From: Streptomonospora wellingtoniae
GTDB taxonomy: Bacteria > Actinomycetota > Actinomycetes > Streptosporangiales > Streptosporangiaceae
Reading direction: 5' to 3'
Length of the DNA stretch: 64,000 nt
Assembly: GCF_031845375.1 (NCBI RefSeq)
Contig: NZ_JAVREK010000026.1
Location: 31,591 to 95,590 of the forward strand
Positions 51,622 through 60,606 of the stretch are shown piece by piece. The position numbers and the translations under genes are program-made. Under the pieces are notes generated by a model that was given only the letters and a program-made list of their open reading frames with translations, was not told the origin of the DNA and ran no database searches. Positions within the stretch are counted from its first letter, which is position 1; each line of letters begins with the position of its first letter.

Positions 51622-52956
51622 GTGTTGGACCGCCTTCTCGCGCCGTTCCGGCGCGCAGACACCCCCCGGCCGGACGCGGCCGAGACCCCGGCCCCGCCCG
51701 CGGCGGCCTCCCCACAGCCCCGGTCGCAGGCATCCGGCGGCGGGCCGGCCCAGGCGGCGACTACTCGCGGGGACGTCGAGCGCCTCGTCGACACCGGCGA
51801 GGTCGCCGCAGCGTTCACCGAGGCCTACGGCCGCGAGCCCGTCGGCGTCTGGCGCGCGCCCGGCCGCGTCAACCTGATGGGCGAGCACACCGACTACAAC
51901 GACGGCCTGGTGCTGCCGATCGCGCTGCCCTGGGGGGTCACCCTGGCGCTGGCGCCCACTGGCGACGGCACAGCCGAGGTGCGCAGCGCCCAGCGGCCCG
52001 ACGAGGACGTCCGCTTCGCCACCGCCGATCTCGACCCCGAGGCCCCCCTCGGCGGATGGGGCTCCTACGTCGCCGGCGTGTTCTGGGCCGCCCGCGAGGC
52101 CGGCCATCTGCCCGCCGATGCCGGTGCGCGCATCCTGGTCGACTCCGACCTTCCGGTCGGCGCATCGCTGTCCTCCTCCGCCGCGCTGGAGTGCGCGGTG
52201 CTGCTCGCACTCGCCGACGCGCACGGGCTCGCAGATCTGGCCGGGGACCGGCCGGCGATGGCCGTCATCGCCCGCCGCGCCGAGAACGGCTACGTCGGCG
52301 CGCCCACCGGCATCCTGGACCAGAGCGCTTCGCTGCGCTGCACCGAGGGCTACGCCCTCAACCTGGACTGCCGCACCGGCGCGGCCGGGGCGGTCCCCTT
52401 CGACCTGGAGAAGGCCGGGCTGCGGCTGCTGATCGTCGACACCCGGGTCGAGCACAAGCTCAGCGACACCACCGGCGGCTACGCGGCCCGCTACGAGCAG
52501 TGCACGCGCGCGGCACGGGAGCTGGGCGTCGACGCGCTGCGCGACGTCGAGGACGTGGATTCGGCTCTGGCGCGGCTCGACGATCCCGTCCTGAAGGACA
52601 GGGTGCGCCACGTCGTCACCGAGATCCACCGGGTCAACGCGGCGGTAGGCCTGATGCGCGCAGGCGCCCTGGGCGACCTGGGCGCGGTCTTCAACGCCTC
52701 GCACATCTCCATGCGCGACCAGTTCGCGATCTCCACCCCCGAACTGGACCTCGCGGTGGAGACCGCCGTCGCGGCCGGCGCCCGCGGCGCCCGGATGACC
52801 GGCGGCGGCTTCGGCGGCAGCGCCATCGCCCTGGTGCCCGAGGACCGCCTGGACCGGGTCGGCAAGGCCGTCGCCGACGCCTTCGCCGAGAACGGCTTCC
52901 GGGCTCCGGCCCTGCGCGCGGCCCTCCCGTCGCCGGGAGCCCGCCGTCTCCGCTGA
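51622..52956 (+). CDS. galK: Galactokinase with N-terminal extension
   Basis: This 444-residue GHMP kinase phosphorylates galactose. It has VWRAPGRVNLMGEHTDYNDGLVLPIAL, ILVDSDLPVGASLSSSAALECAV (ATP loop), GILDQSASL and ARMTGGGFGGSAIALV. About 55 Pro/Ala/Gln-rich residues come before the normal start of the fold. GTG 51622 has GAGGAG in front, so the extension is probably translated. It ends the galTEK operon. Confidence 0.94.
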   Translation: MLDRLLAPFRRADTPRPDAAETPAPPAAASPQPRSQASGGGPAQAATTRGDVERLVDTGEVAAAFTEAYGREPVGVWRAPGRVNLMGEHTDYNDGLVLPIALPWGVTLALAPTGDGTAEVRSAQRPDEDVRFATADLDPEAPLGGWGSYVAGVFWAAREAGHLPADAGARILVDSDLPVGASLSSSAALECAVLLALADAHGLADLAGDRPAMAVIARRAENGYVGAPTGILDQSASLRCTEGYALNLDCRTGAAGAVPFDLEKAGLRLLIVDTRVEHKLSDTTGGYAARYEQCTRAARELGVDALRDVEDVDSALARLDDPVLKDRVRHVVTEIHRVNAAVGLMRAGALGDLGAVFNASHISMRDQFAISTPELDLAVETAVAAGARGARMTGGGFGGSAIALVPEDRLDRVGKAVADAFAENGFRAPALRAALPSPGARRLR

Positions 52957-53327
52957 GCGGCCCCGAGGGTCCGCGGGGCGGAAGGCGGCACCCGGCCTCC
53001 GCCCCGCCGCGCGAGCCCGCCGGCGCTCCGGCCGCCTCCGGCGGCCCAGCCGCGTGAGCACCTTGACCTCCTCCTTAACCCGCTGGGCGGATCGTTGGGA
53101 GGGCTACGCCGCGGGGCCGCCGCTTCAGGCCCGCTCTTCTGCCGCGGGCGGACCCGCAGGCGCACCGGCAGGGCGCGGAGGCGGGGGGCGGCGCACCGGC
53201 GCACACGCCGCGGCGGAAGGAACGAGGACGGTCACGGACCGAACCTGGCTAGGCTGTGGCGAGTCCCAAGTCATCAAGGGGACAGACCAACCTCGAACGG
53301 TGCACTCACAGATGGGCGACCAGAGTC
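52957..53327. other. 371-bp gap between galK and the second LCP gene
   Basis: This GC-rich gap probably carries the galK terminator and the LCP promoter. One open frame (53054-53335) was considered and not accepted. The last 60 bases are less GC-rich and may hold the promoter. Confidence 0.4.
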
Positions 53328-54533
53328 ATGGTTGACGGGCGACACGGGCGAGGGCGGGGCGACGCCGACCGAACGGGCGTGTTCCGCCGCAGTCCCGACG
53401 GCGGTGCCGACGAGATCGAGAAGCTCTATCGCCCGCGCGGTTCCGAGCAGCACTCGGCCGGACGCAGCGGACCGACGCGGCGGATGCCGCCGATCGGCGA
53501 CGAGCCGCCGCGCCGCCCCCCGGGCGGCTCCGGCCGCGGACGCGGCTACGACGGCTCGGGCGGCGCCCGGCGCAGGCGCGAGCAGCGCCGCAGGCGCCGC
53601 CGCACGATCCTGGTGATGCTGCTGGTGGTCCTGCTCGTGCTGCCGACGGTGTTCTACTTCTGGGCCGACTCCCGGCTGCAGCGCGTGGAGGCGCTCGGCT
53701 TCGAGGGCCAACTGGAGGACCAGCCGGGTGAGACCTACATGATCGTGGGCTCCGACAGCCGCGACGGCCTCACCGACGAGCAGCGGCAGCAGTTCGGCAC
53801 CGGCGACGCGGCCGGCAAGCGCACCGACACGATCATGGTCCTCTACGTGCCCGAGACCGGTAAGCCGAGCATCGTCAGCGTGCCGCGCGACTCCTACGTG
53901 AACATCCCCGGTGTCGGCGAGAACAAGATCAACGCCGCCTTCGCCGAGGCGCTCGGCGGCGGGCCGACCCGGCTCGTGCAGACCTTCGAGCAGGCCAGCG
54001 GCGTCCGCATCGACCACTACGTCGAGATCGGGTTCTCCGGGTTCGTGGGGATCGTCGACGCCGTGGGCGGGGTCGAGATGTGCCCCGAAGAGGCCATGCA
54101 GGACCCCAAGGCCGACCTCGACATCGAGGCCGGCTGCCAGACGATGGACGGCAAGACCGCTCTGGGCTACGTGCGCACGCGCGCGACCCCGCGCGCCGAC
54201 CTGGACCGCATCCAGCGCCAGCGGGAGTTCTTCAGCGCCCTGGTCTCCCAGGCGACCTCGCCCGGCACCCTGCTCAACCCGTTCCGGTCGGTGCCGCTGG
54301 TGACCGAGGGCACCGACACCTTCCTCGTCGACGAGGACGACCACCTGATCGACCTGGCGAGCATGGCGCTGGCCATGCGCGAGAAGCCCGCGACCACGGC
54401 GGTGCCGGTCGGCTCGACGCCCACGATCGCGGGGGCCGGGTCAGTCGTGCTGTGGGACGAGGCGCGCTCGGCGGAGATGTTCGAGGCTATGCAGGCCGGC
54501 GAGCCCATTCCGGAGAGCGCCATGCAGGAATAG
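53328..54533 (+). CDS. LytR-CpsA-Psr (LCP) family protein, no LytR_C domain
   Basis: This 401-residue ligase has a long basic cytosolic leader (about 90 residues, many Arg/Gly), a membrane helix at 93-112 and an external LCP domain. The domain has YMIVGSDSRDGLTDE, KRTDTIMVLYVP, IVSVPRDSYVNIPGVGENKINAAFAEALGG, RIDHYVEIGFSGFVGIVDAVGGVEMCP and TALGYVRTRATPRADLDRIQRQ. It has no LytR_C extension, unlike the paralogue at 11738. It should attach lipid-linked polymers to peptidoglycan. A strong terminator follows. Confidence 0.92.
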   Translation: MVDGRHGRGRGDADRTGVFRRSPDGGADEIEKLYRPRGSEQHSAGRSGPTRRMPPIGDEPPRRPPGGSGRGRGYDGSGGARRRREQRRRRRRTILVMLLVVLLVLPTVFYFWADSRLQRVEALGFEGQLEDQPGETYMIVGSDSRDGLTDEQRQQFGTGDAAGKRTDTIMVLYVPETGKPSIVSVPRDSYVNIPGVGENKINAAFAEALGGGPTRLVQTFEQASGVRIDHYVEIGFSGFVGIVDAVGGVEMCPEEAMQDPKADLDIEAGCQTMDGKTALGYVRTRATPRADLDRIQRQREFFSALVSQATSPGTLLNPFRSVPLVTEGTDTFLVDEDDHLIDLASMALAMREKPATTAVPVGSTPTIAGAGSVVLWDEARSAEMFEAMQAGEPIPESAMQE

Positions 54534-54626
54534 TCTGCGGGCCCCGCGCGACCGGCGGGGCCCGGGTTCCGCCCCGCGCTGCCGAAACCCCGCAGGAGGC
54601 GCCTCGGAGCCGCGGGAAGGCAGAGA

Positions 54627-54657
54627 AAAGGGCCCGTCGCCTGGCGACGGGCCCTTT
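54627..54657 (+). terminator. Intrinsic terminator after the LCP gene
   Basis: AAAGGGCCCGTCG (54627-54639) and CGACGGGCCCTTT (54645-54657) form a 13-bp perfect stem with loop CCTGG. The A/T ends give an A-tract before and a T-tract after. Confidence 0.9.
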
Positions 54658-54977
54658 CCCTGACGTTCCGCACCGCGCGCGCCTACCCCCCAGCGGGCGC
54701 ACGGCCGGCACGTCGGCCTCGAATGGTTTCGGGGGCTGCCCGCGGATTCATCCCGTGAGCAGACAACTCTAAGATAGGGCAATATTCGCGAAACATGCGA
54801 ATCGCGGCGGAGTGGCATATACCGCATTACCGGTATCGATGACCGAAGGTGTCCGAACGCTAGCCCTGAGCCACTGCCGCCGTTCGCCAACCCGCATCGC
54901 GGGCCCGCGCCGACCGGTCCGCCCGGCCCTTCCCGCATCACGCCGCCGCGCGCCGCCGGGCGGGGGCGCGCGCACGA
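54658..54977. other. AT-richer orphan segment between two terminators
   Basis: Genes on either side converge on this segment, and each has its own terminator. The middle (54760-54850) is clearly less GC-rich and holds the inverted repeat ATTCGC/GCGAAT (54784-54802). I find no protein gene; a small RNA or relic is possible. Confidence 0.35.
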
Positions 54978-55015
54978 AGGCCGTCCCGCCCGCCGCCCGG
55001 CGGGCGGGACGGCCT
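54978..55015 (-). terminator. Intrinsic terminator after icd
   Basis: A 17-bp perfect stem, AGGCCGTCCCGCCCGCC with its complement (54999-55015), has a 4-base loop. It lies 22 bp beyond the icd stop on the minus strand. Confidence 0.88.
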
Positions 55016-55037
55016 CGCGGCCGGTCCCGAGCGGGAC

Positions 55038-56255
55038 TCAGGCCAGGCGCTTCTGCAGGTTCTCGTCGAGCACGGCGAGGAACTCCTCTGTGGTGAGGAA
55101 GCCCTGGTCGCCGCCGATCAGCAGCGCGAGGTCCTTAGTCATCTGCCCGCTCTCGACCGTGGAGACAACGACCTGCTCCAGGGTGTTGGCGAACTCCACG
55201 ACCGCGGGGGTGTTGTCGAGCTTGCCGCGGTGCTCCAGGCCACGGGTCCAGGCGAAGATGGAGGCGATGGGGTTGGTGGAGGTGGGCTTGCCCTCCTGGT
55301 GCTGGCGGAAGTGCCGGGTCACCGTGCCGTGGGCGGCCTCGGCCTCCACGGTGCGGCCGTCGGCGGTGCGCAGCACCGAGGTCATCAGGCCCAGCGAACC
55401 GAATCCCTGCGCGACCGTGTCGGACTGCACGTCGCCGTCGTAGTTCTTGCAGGCCCAGACGTAGCCGCCCTCCCACTTCAGCGCGGCGGCGACCATATCG
55501 TCGATCAGCCGGTGCTCGTAGGTCAGGCCGGCGGCCTCGAAGCGGTCCTTGAACTCGTTCTCGAAGATCTCGGCGAACACGTCCTTGAACATGCCGTCGT
55601 AGGACTTGAGGATCGTGTTCTTGGTGGACATGTAGACCGGGTAGCCGCGGTCCAGCCCGTAGTTGAAGCTGGCGCGCGCGAAGTCCTCGATGGACTTGCG
55701 GTAGTTGTACATGCCCATCGCCACGCCGCCGCCCTCGGGGAACTTCGCGACCTCGAGCTCGATGGGCTCGCCGCCGTCCTCGGGGGTGTAGCTGATGGTG
55801 ACCGTGCCAGGGCCGGGCACCTTGAAGTCGCTGGCCTTGTACTGGTCGCCGTGGGCGTGGCGGCCGATGATGATCGGCTTGGTCCAGCTGGGCACCAGCC
55901 GCGGCACGTTCTCGCAGACGATGGGCTCGCGGAAGACGACGCCGCCGAGGATGTTGCGGATCGTGCCGTTGGGCGAGCGCCACATCCTCTTGAGGCCGAA
56001 CTCCTCGACGCGGTCCTCATCGGGGGTGATCGTGGCGCACTTGACGCCGACACCGTGCTCCTTGATGGCGTTGGCGGCGTCGACGGTGACCTGGTCGTCG
56101 GTGCGGTCGCGCTCCTCGATGCCCAGGTCGTAGTACTTCAGGTCGATGTCCAGGTACGGCAGGATGAGCCGGTCCTTGATGAAGGACCAGATGATGCGGG
56201 TCATCTCGTCGCCGTCGAGCTCCACTACCGGGTTGGCGACCTTGATCTTGGCCAT
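55038..56255 (-). CDS. icd: NADP-dependent isocitrate dehydrogenase (type II homodimeric)
   Basis: This 405-residue enzyme oxidises isocitrate to 2-oxoglutarate in the TCA cycle. It resembles eukaryotic-type dimeric IDH: VVELDGDEMTRIIWSFIKD, KCATITPDEDRVEEFGLKRMWRSPNGTIRNILGG (isocitrate site), VYMSTKNTILKSYDG, LIDDMVAAALKWEGGYVWACKNYDGDVQSD (metal Asp residues) and EAAHGTVTRHFRQHQEGKPTSTNPIASIFAWTRGLEHR. Full length and intact; ATG 56255. Confidence 0.97.
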   Translation of the reverse strand: MAKIKVANPVVELDGDEMTRIIWSFIKDRLILPYLDIDLKYYDLGIEERDRTDDQVTVDAANAIKEHGVGVKCATITPDEDRVEEFGLKRMWRSPNGTIRNILGGVVFREPIVCENVPRLVPSWTKPIIIGRHAHGDQYKASDFKVPGPGTVTISYTPEDGGEPIELEVAKFPEGGGVAMGMYNYRKSIEDFARASFNYGLDRGYPVYMSTKNTILKSYDGMFKDVFAEIFENEFKDRFEAAGLTYEHRLIDDMVAAALKWEGGYVWACKNYDGDVQSDTVAQGFGSLGLMTSVLRTADGRTVEAEAAHGTVTRHFRQHQEGKPTSTNPIASIFAWTRGLEHRGKLDNTPAVVEFANTLEQVVVSTVESGQMTKDLALLIGGDQGFLTTEEFLAVLDENLQKRLA

Positions 56256-56525
56256 GGGGTGGCTGTCCCTTCGTTTCGGCTAGCCGTCATGTGGCTGGAG
56301 GCCGCGCCGGGCACACCGGTCGCGCCGCGGCGGGGGCGGCGCCAGGCCGCGCTCGCCCGCGGGGAGGACCGGTGTGTCCGCGACACGCCTCATGAGCTCG
56401 CCGCAAGGCCGCCGGCCGCCCCGTGGCCGGTATCCGGGCGGGAGACGACCCCACCGGGTGGTCAGCGGGCGGCGGCCAAGGCGATCGAACGTATGCGGTA
56501 TCTCGATATCAAGCTTAATAGACGC
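56256..56525. promoter_or_regulatory. 270-bp gap upstream of icd
   Basis: This gap probably contains the icd promoter, since DUF3017 ends at 56526 on the same strand. It is GC-rich except for an AT pocket at 56490-56520 (TATCTCGATATCAAGC). No gene. Confidence 0.4.
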
Positions 56526-56900
56526 CTACTGGGACAGCTGAGGGGCTACCCAGGCGAGCACGATCAACAGCACCGCCAGCCCGGTCAGGGTGATGATGTC
56601 GACCCACCGGCTGCGGACTGCGAGCATCCCGAGCTTCTCCGGAGGAAGCAGGGTGCGGAACACCGCGGCCATCATCAGGGCGCCGGCGATCAGCGCGGGG
56701 CCCCTCTTGAAGTGGGCGGCGGCGACGATCACGATCCCTGCGGACATGGTGGACAGCACCAGGAAATACGGCACCTGCGACAACCAGCCGGGTGCTTCGT
56801 CGCCGACTCCGGACTCCCGGCCCTCGGGAGCGGGATCGGGCTCCTCGTCGGGCTGGTGCGATTTGGCAGCTACCGCTTCCTCCACCGTGTTCTGGCTCAC
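56526..56900 (-). CDS. DUF3017 domain membrane protein
   Basis: This 124-residue protein has an acidic N-terminal tail (about 35 residues) and three hydrophobic segments: SQVPYFLVLSTMSAGIVIVAAAHF, GPALIAGALMMAAVFRTLLPPEKLGMLAVRSRWVDI and TGLAVLLIVLAWVAP. The PPEKLGMLAVRSRW motif marks DUF3017, an actinobacterial family typically near folD and the TCA genes. Function is unknown. GTG 56900 is preceded by GGGG; GTG 56912 is possible. Confidence 0.85.
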   Translation of the reverse strand: MSQNTVEEAVAAKSHQPDEEPDPAPEGRESGVGDEAPGWLSQVPYFLVLSTMSAGIVIVAAAHFKRGPALIAGALMMAAVFRTLLPPEKLGMLAVRSRWVDIITLTGLAVLLIVLAWVAPQLSQ

Positions 56901-56912
56901 TGTCAACCCCAC

Positions 56913-57383
56913 GCTAGCGCACGCTTCTCACCGGACCGCCCGGCGCCGGGAGGCGCCCCGGCACGATCCGGCCGTGGGCGCCGGAGGCCGCGGGCTCGCA
57001 CGGATCCGGCTCATCTATAGCCCGATCGCCCGCGCGCCCGGCCGCACCGCCGGCCGAGGACGCCCACAGTTTAGTGACGTCCGCCGCCGCCCCGTGCATG
57101 GCGCAACGGAATCGGCCTCTCTTCTTTCGAGTTTTTCCCGGCCCGATATCCGGACAACGCCGTAAACCTACCGCGATAGCTGTCTAACTCCCGAGTAAGA
57201 GCGTAGAACCAACAGCGCCCGGGTAACCCGTGAAGAGATGAGTGCCACGGCGAGCGAGGACCACCCCCTATGAACCCCACTCAGCCAGCTACGACCAGCC
57301 GACACAGCCAAGCAGCAAGGCACCCGTCCGCGCCCCGCCGTGCACTCCCTCATCGGCCGCGCCCCACACTGGGAGGAACAACC
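56913..57383. promoter_or_regulatory. 471-bp divergent region between DUF3017 and FHA genes
   Basis: Promoters for both genes should lie here. The part from 57110 to 57235 is AT-richer (TTTCGAGTTTTTCCC near 57126; TAACTCCCGAGTAAGAGCG near 57183). ATG 57270 is an alternative, poorly supported start of the FHA gene. No other gene was seen. Confidence 0.45.
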
Positions 57384-57989
57384 GTGGACGGGCCCTATAT
57401 GCGGGTCGAGGAGAACGGGGACGTACAGCCGTTGAAATCCGAGGTCACCACGGTCGGACGCGGAGAGGGGGCCGACATCCGCCTCAGCGATCCCAGCGTG
57501 TCGCAACTGCACGCCGAGCTGGTGCGCCGCGGCCCCTACGTCTACGTGGTCGACCTCGGCCTTTCCCGCAACGGCACCCGGGTCAACGGCCGTCCAATAG
57601 CGCGCAGGGTCCTCGAAGAGGGCGATGTCCTGAGCTTCGGAAGCGCGCGCTGCAAGATCGGCGGCCTGCCCAGGGAGGAACTCAACCCCGATGTCGAGGT
57701 GCGTAGGGGAACCGCACCCGAACTCACCCGGAGGGAGCTCGACGTCCTCACGTCGCTCTGCCGCCCCGCTCTCTCCGACGAAGCCTTCGTCTCCCCCGCG
57801 ACCGCCCGCGAGATCGCCGAGGACCTGGTCGTGACAGAAGCTGCCGTCAAGCAGCATCTCCTCCGCCTGTACCAGAAGTTCCGGGTCCCCGAGGGGGCCA
57901 ACCGCCGCACCCGTCTGGCCAATGAGGTCGTCGCACTGGGCCTGGTACGCCCGATGCCCGTCCTCGACCGCGAACGCAAGGCCAGCTGA
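57384..57989 (+). CDS. FHA-domain protein with C-terminal helix-turn-helix
   Basis: This 201-residue protein has a forkhead-associated domain at about 20-95: VTTVGRGEGADIRLSDPSVSQLHAELVRRGPYVYVVDLGLSRNGTRVNGRPI, with the Gly-Arg, Ser-x-x-His and Asn that bind phosphothreonine. The second half (TRRELDVLTSLCRP ... SPATAREIAEDLVVTEAAVKQHLLRLYQKFRV) looks like a winged or LuxR-type DNA-binding helix-turn-helix. It may couple Ser/Thr kinase signals to transcription, which is inferred. GTG 57384 follows GGGAGG. A terminator is just behind. Confidence 0.85.
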   Translation: MDGPYMRVEENGDVQPLKSEVTTVGRGEGADIRLSDPSVSQLHAELVRRGPYVYVVDLGLSRNGTRVNGRPIARRVLEEGDVLSFGSARCKIGGLPREELNPDVEVRRGTAPELTRRELDVLTSLCRPALSDEAFVSPATAREIAEDLVVTEAAVKQHLLRLYQKFRVPEGANRRTRLANEVVALGLVRPMPVLDRERKAS

Positions 57990-57992
57990 TCC

Positions 57993-58046
57993 CGAGGGGC
58001 CCGCCGAACGGGCCGCCGCTGCGGCCCGCCGTCGCCGGGCCCCTCG
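57993..58046. terminator. Nested hairpin terminator between FHA and folD genes
   Basis: CGAGGGGCCCG (57993-58003) pairs with CGGGCCCCTCG (58036-58046), and GGGCCGC/GCGGCCC forms an inner stem. The convergent genes can share it. A 13-bp unit GGGCCCCTCGAAC is repeated in tandem at 58037-58062. Confidence 0.75.
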
Positions 58047-58121
58047 AACGGGCCCCTCGAACGGGCCGCCGGAGCCACCGGCCCCGGCGGCGCGGCATGC
58101 CCATGGACAGCCTGCGACCGG

Positions 58122-58973
58122 CTAACCCGCCAGGCGCTCGGCGGCCTCCACCACGTTCACCAGCAGCATCGCGCGGGTCATCGGCCCCACGCCGCCCGGG
58201 TTGGGCGAGACGCAGCCCGCCACCTCCCGCACGTCCTGGGCCACGTCGCCGCGCAGCCCCTCCTCCGTGCGGGTGACCCCCACGTCCAGCACCGCCGCAC
58301 CGGGCTTGACCATGTCGCCGGTGATGATCCCGGGAACGCCCGCACCGGCGACGACGATGTCGGCGCGGCGCGTGTGCTCGGCCAGGTCGCGGGTTCCGGT
58401 GTGGCACAGCGTCACCGTCGCGTTCTCGCTGCGGCGCGTCAGCAGCAGCCCCAGCGGCCTGCCCACGGTCACACCGCGGCCCACCACGACGACCTCGGCG
58501 CCCTTGAGCGGCACGCCGTAGCGCTTCAGCAGCTCCACGATGCCGCGCGGGGTGCACGGCAGCGGAGCCCCCTCCATCAGCACGAGCTTGCCCAGGTTGA
58601 CCGGCTGGAGGCCGTCGGCGTCCTTGCCCGGGTCGATCTGGCCCAGCACGCGGTTCTCGTCCAGCCCGCGCGGCAGCGGCAGCTGCACGATGTAGCCGGT
58701 GCAGGCGGGGTCGGCGTTGAGGTCGGCGACCACGCCTTCGACCTGCTGCTGGGTGGCCTCGGCGGGCAGATCGCGGCGGATGCTCTCGATTCCGACCTCG
58801 GCGCAGTCGCGGTGCTTGCCGGCGACATACGAGTGGCTGCCGGGGTCGTCGCCGACCAGGACCGTGCCCAGGCCGGGCACGGCCCCCTTGGCGCGCAGAG
58901 CGGCCACCCGGTCCACCAGCTCCGCCCGGATGGCCGCAGCGGTGGCCTTGCCGTCGAGAATCTGTGCGCTCAT
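58122..58973 (-). CDS. folD: Bifunctional methylenetetrahydrofolate dehydrogenase/cyclohydrolase
   Basis: This 283-residue enzyme interconverts 5,10-methylene- and 10-formyl-tetrahydrofolate. It supplies 10-formyl-THF for PurN and PurH encoded next to it. Motifs are GTVLVGDDPGSHSYVAGKHRDCAEVGI (catalytic Lys), YIVQLPLPRGLDE, PCTPRGIVELLKRYG and VVGRGVTVGRPLGLLLTRRSENATVT (NADP site), ending CVSPNPGGVGPMTRAML. ATG 58973 follows GAGAGG. Confidence 0.96.
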   Translation of the reverse strand: MSAQILDGKATAAAIRAELVDRVAALRAKGAVPGLGTVLVGDDPGSHSYVAGKHRDCAEVGIESIRRDLPAEATQQQVEGVVADLNADPACTGYIVQLPLPRGLDENRVLGQIDPGKDADGLQPVNLGKLVLMEGAPLPCTPRGIVELLKRYGVPLKGAEVVVVGRGVTVGRPLGLLLTRRSENATVTLCHTGTRDLAEHTRRADIVVAGAGVPGIITGDMVKPGAAVLDVGVTRTEEGLRGDVAQDVREVAGCVSPNPGGVGPMTRAMLLVNVVEAAERLAG

Positions 58974-59037
58974 CTGCCTCTCGTCCCTTCCTGGGTACGT
59001 CCCCGGGCTCGTCGGCTCGCGCCGCCCCGCCCGATGA

Positions 59038-60606
59038 TCAGTGGTAGAAGTGCCGGGTCCCGGTCGCATACATCGTGATGCCGGCCGCCTCGGCCGCGGC
59101 CACCACTGCCTCGTCGCGCACGGAGCCGCCCGGCTGGGCGACCGCCCGCACGCCCGCTCCCGTCAGCACCTCCAGGCCGTCGGGGAAGGGGAAGAACGCG
59201 TCGCTGGCCGCCACCGAGCCGCTCACCCGGTCGCCGGCCCGCTCGACCGCCAGGCGCGCGGCGTCGACGCGGTTGACCTGGCCCATGCCCACGCCCACGG
59301 TCGCACGGTCGGCCGCCAACAGGATCGCGTTGGACTTCACGGCGCGCGCCGCGCGCCAGGCGAACGCCAGGTCGGCCAGCACCGCCGCGTCGGCCGCCGG
59401 TCCCGCCATCAGCTGCCAGGAGGCGGGGTCGTCGCCGGGCGCGTCGACCAGGTCGGCCAACTGCCGCAGACTGCCGCCGCTGATCGGGTGCTCCTCGGAA
59501 CGGGCGGCCCGGTCCGGCGGCGTGACGACCAGCAGCCGGATGTTCTTCTTGCGGGTGAGGATCTCCACCGCGCCGGGCTCGTACTCCGGAGCCACCAGCA
59601 CCTCGGTGAAGATCTCGGCCACCTGCTCGGCCAGCGCCACGCTCACCGGCCGGTTGGTCGCGATGACCCCGCCGAACGCCGAGGTCGGGTCGCAGGCGTG
59701 CGCCTTGCGGTGGGCCTCGGCGATGTCGGCGCCCACCGCGATACCGCAGGGGTTGGCGTGCTTGATGACCGCCGCGCACGGGTCGGCGAAGTCGTAGGCG
59801 GCGCGCAGCGCGGCGTCGGCGTCGACGTAGTTGTTGTAGGACATCTCCTTGCCGTGCAGCTGCTCTGCGCCCGCCAACCCCGGTCCGCCGGCGCCCTCGC
59901 CCCGATACAGCGCCGCCCGCTGGTGCGGGTTCTCGCCGTAGCGCAGGGTGGTGCTGCGGTAGCCCACAAAGGCGTAGAAGTCGGGCCAGCCGGTCTCGGC
60001 CGCGACCTCGTCGGGCGCGTAGGCCGTGGCGAACCAACTGGAGACCGCGGCGTCGTAGGCGGCCGTGTGCGCGAACGCCTGCGCGGCCAGCCGCTTGCGC
60101 TGCTCCAGGTCGAATCCGCCGGCCTGCACGGCCTCGATGACCTCGTCGTAGCGGGACGGGTCGACGACCACCGCAACGGAGCTGTGGTTCTTGCCGGCGG
60201 CGCGGATCATCGCCGGGCCGCCGATGTCGATCTTCTCGATGCACTCGCCGAGGGAGGCGCCCGCCGACACCGTCTCCTGGAACGGGTAGAGGTTGGAGAC
60301 CAGCAGGTCGAAGGTGCCGATGCCCAGCTCCTCCAGCGTCGCGCGGTGCGCGGCGTTGGCGCGGTCGGCCAGCAGCCCGGCGTGCACGCGCGGGTGCAGC
60401 GTCTTGACCCTGCCGTCCAGCACCTCGGGGAACCCGGTGACGTCCTCGACCGCTGTCACGGGCACGTCGACCTCGGCCAGCCGCGCCGCCGTGGAGCCGG
60501 TGGACACGATCTCCACCCCGGCCTCGGCGAGCCCGTAGGCCAGCTCTTCCAGTCCGGTCTTGTCGTAGACGCTGATCAAAGCGCGCCGAATGGCCTGCTG
60601 GCTCAC
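59038..60606 (-). CDS. purH: Bifunctional AICAR transformylase/IMP cyclohydrolase
   Basis: This 522-residue enzyme performs the last two steps of IMP synthesis. The N domain (1-195, cyclohydrolase) has ISVYDKTGLEELAYGL, STGSTAARL, GRVKTLHPRVHAGLL and NLYPFQETVSAG. The transformylase has RYGENPHQRAALYRGE, NYVDADAALRAAYDF, KHANPCGIAVG (catalytic Lys-His) and SDAFFPFPDGLE. GTG 60606 overlaps the purN stop in GTGA, so the two are coupled. Confidence 0.97.
   Translation of the reverse strand: MSQQAIRRALISVYDKTGLEELAYGLAEAGVEIVSTGSTAARLAEVDVPVTAVEDVTGFPEVLDGRVKTLHPRVHAGLLADRANAAHRATLEELGIGTFDLLVSNLYPFQETVSAGASLGECIEKIDIGGPAMIRAAGKNHSSVAVVVDPSRYDEVIEAVQAGGFDLEQRKRLAAQAFAHTAAYDAAVSSWFATAYAPDEVAAETGWPDFYAFVGYRSTTLRYGENPHQRAALYRGEGAGGPGLAGAEQLHGKEMSYNNYVDADAALRAAYDFADPCAAVIKHANPCGIAVGADIAEAHRKAHACDPTSAFGGVIATNRPVSVALAEQVAEIFTEVLVAPEYEPGAVEILTRKKNIRLLVVTPPDRAARSEEHPISGGSLRQLADLVDAPGDDPASWQLMAGPAADAAVLADLAFAWRAARAVKSNAILLAADRATVGVGMGQVNRVDAARLAVERAGDRVSGSVAASDAFFPFPDGLEVLTGAGVRAVAQPGGSVRDEAVVAAAEAAGITMYATGTRHFYH

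Noticed and set aside
53054..53335. Small open frame before the second LCP gene.
   Set aside because: It is rich in Gly/Ala/Arg, has no ribosome binding site, and no recognisable motif.
56503..56517. TCGATATCAAGCTTA matches 15 bases of a common cloning-vector polylinker.
   Set aside because: The match stops there on both sides and continues into ordinary host sequence next to the DUF3017 stop. Chance is the simplest explanation.
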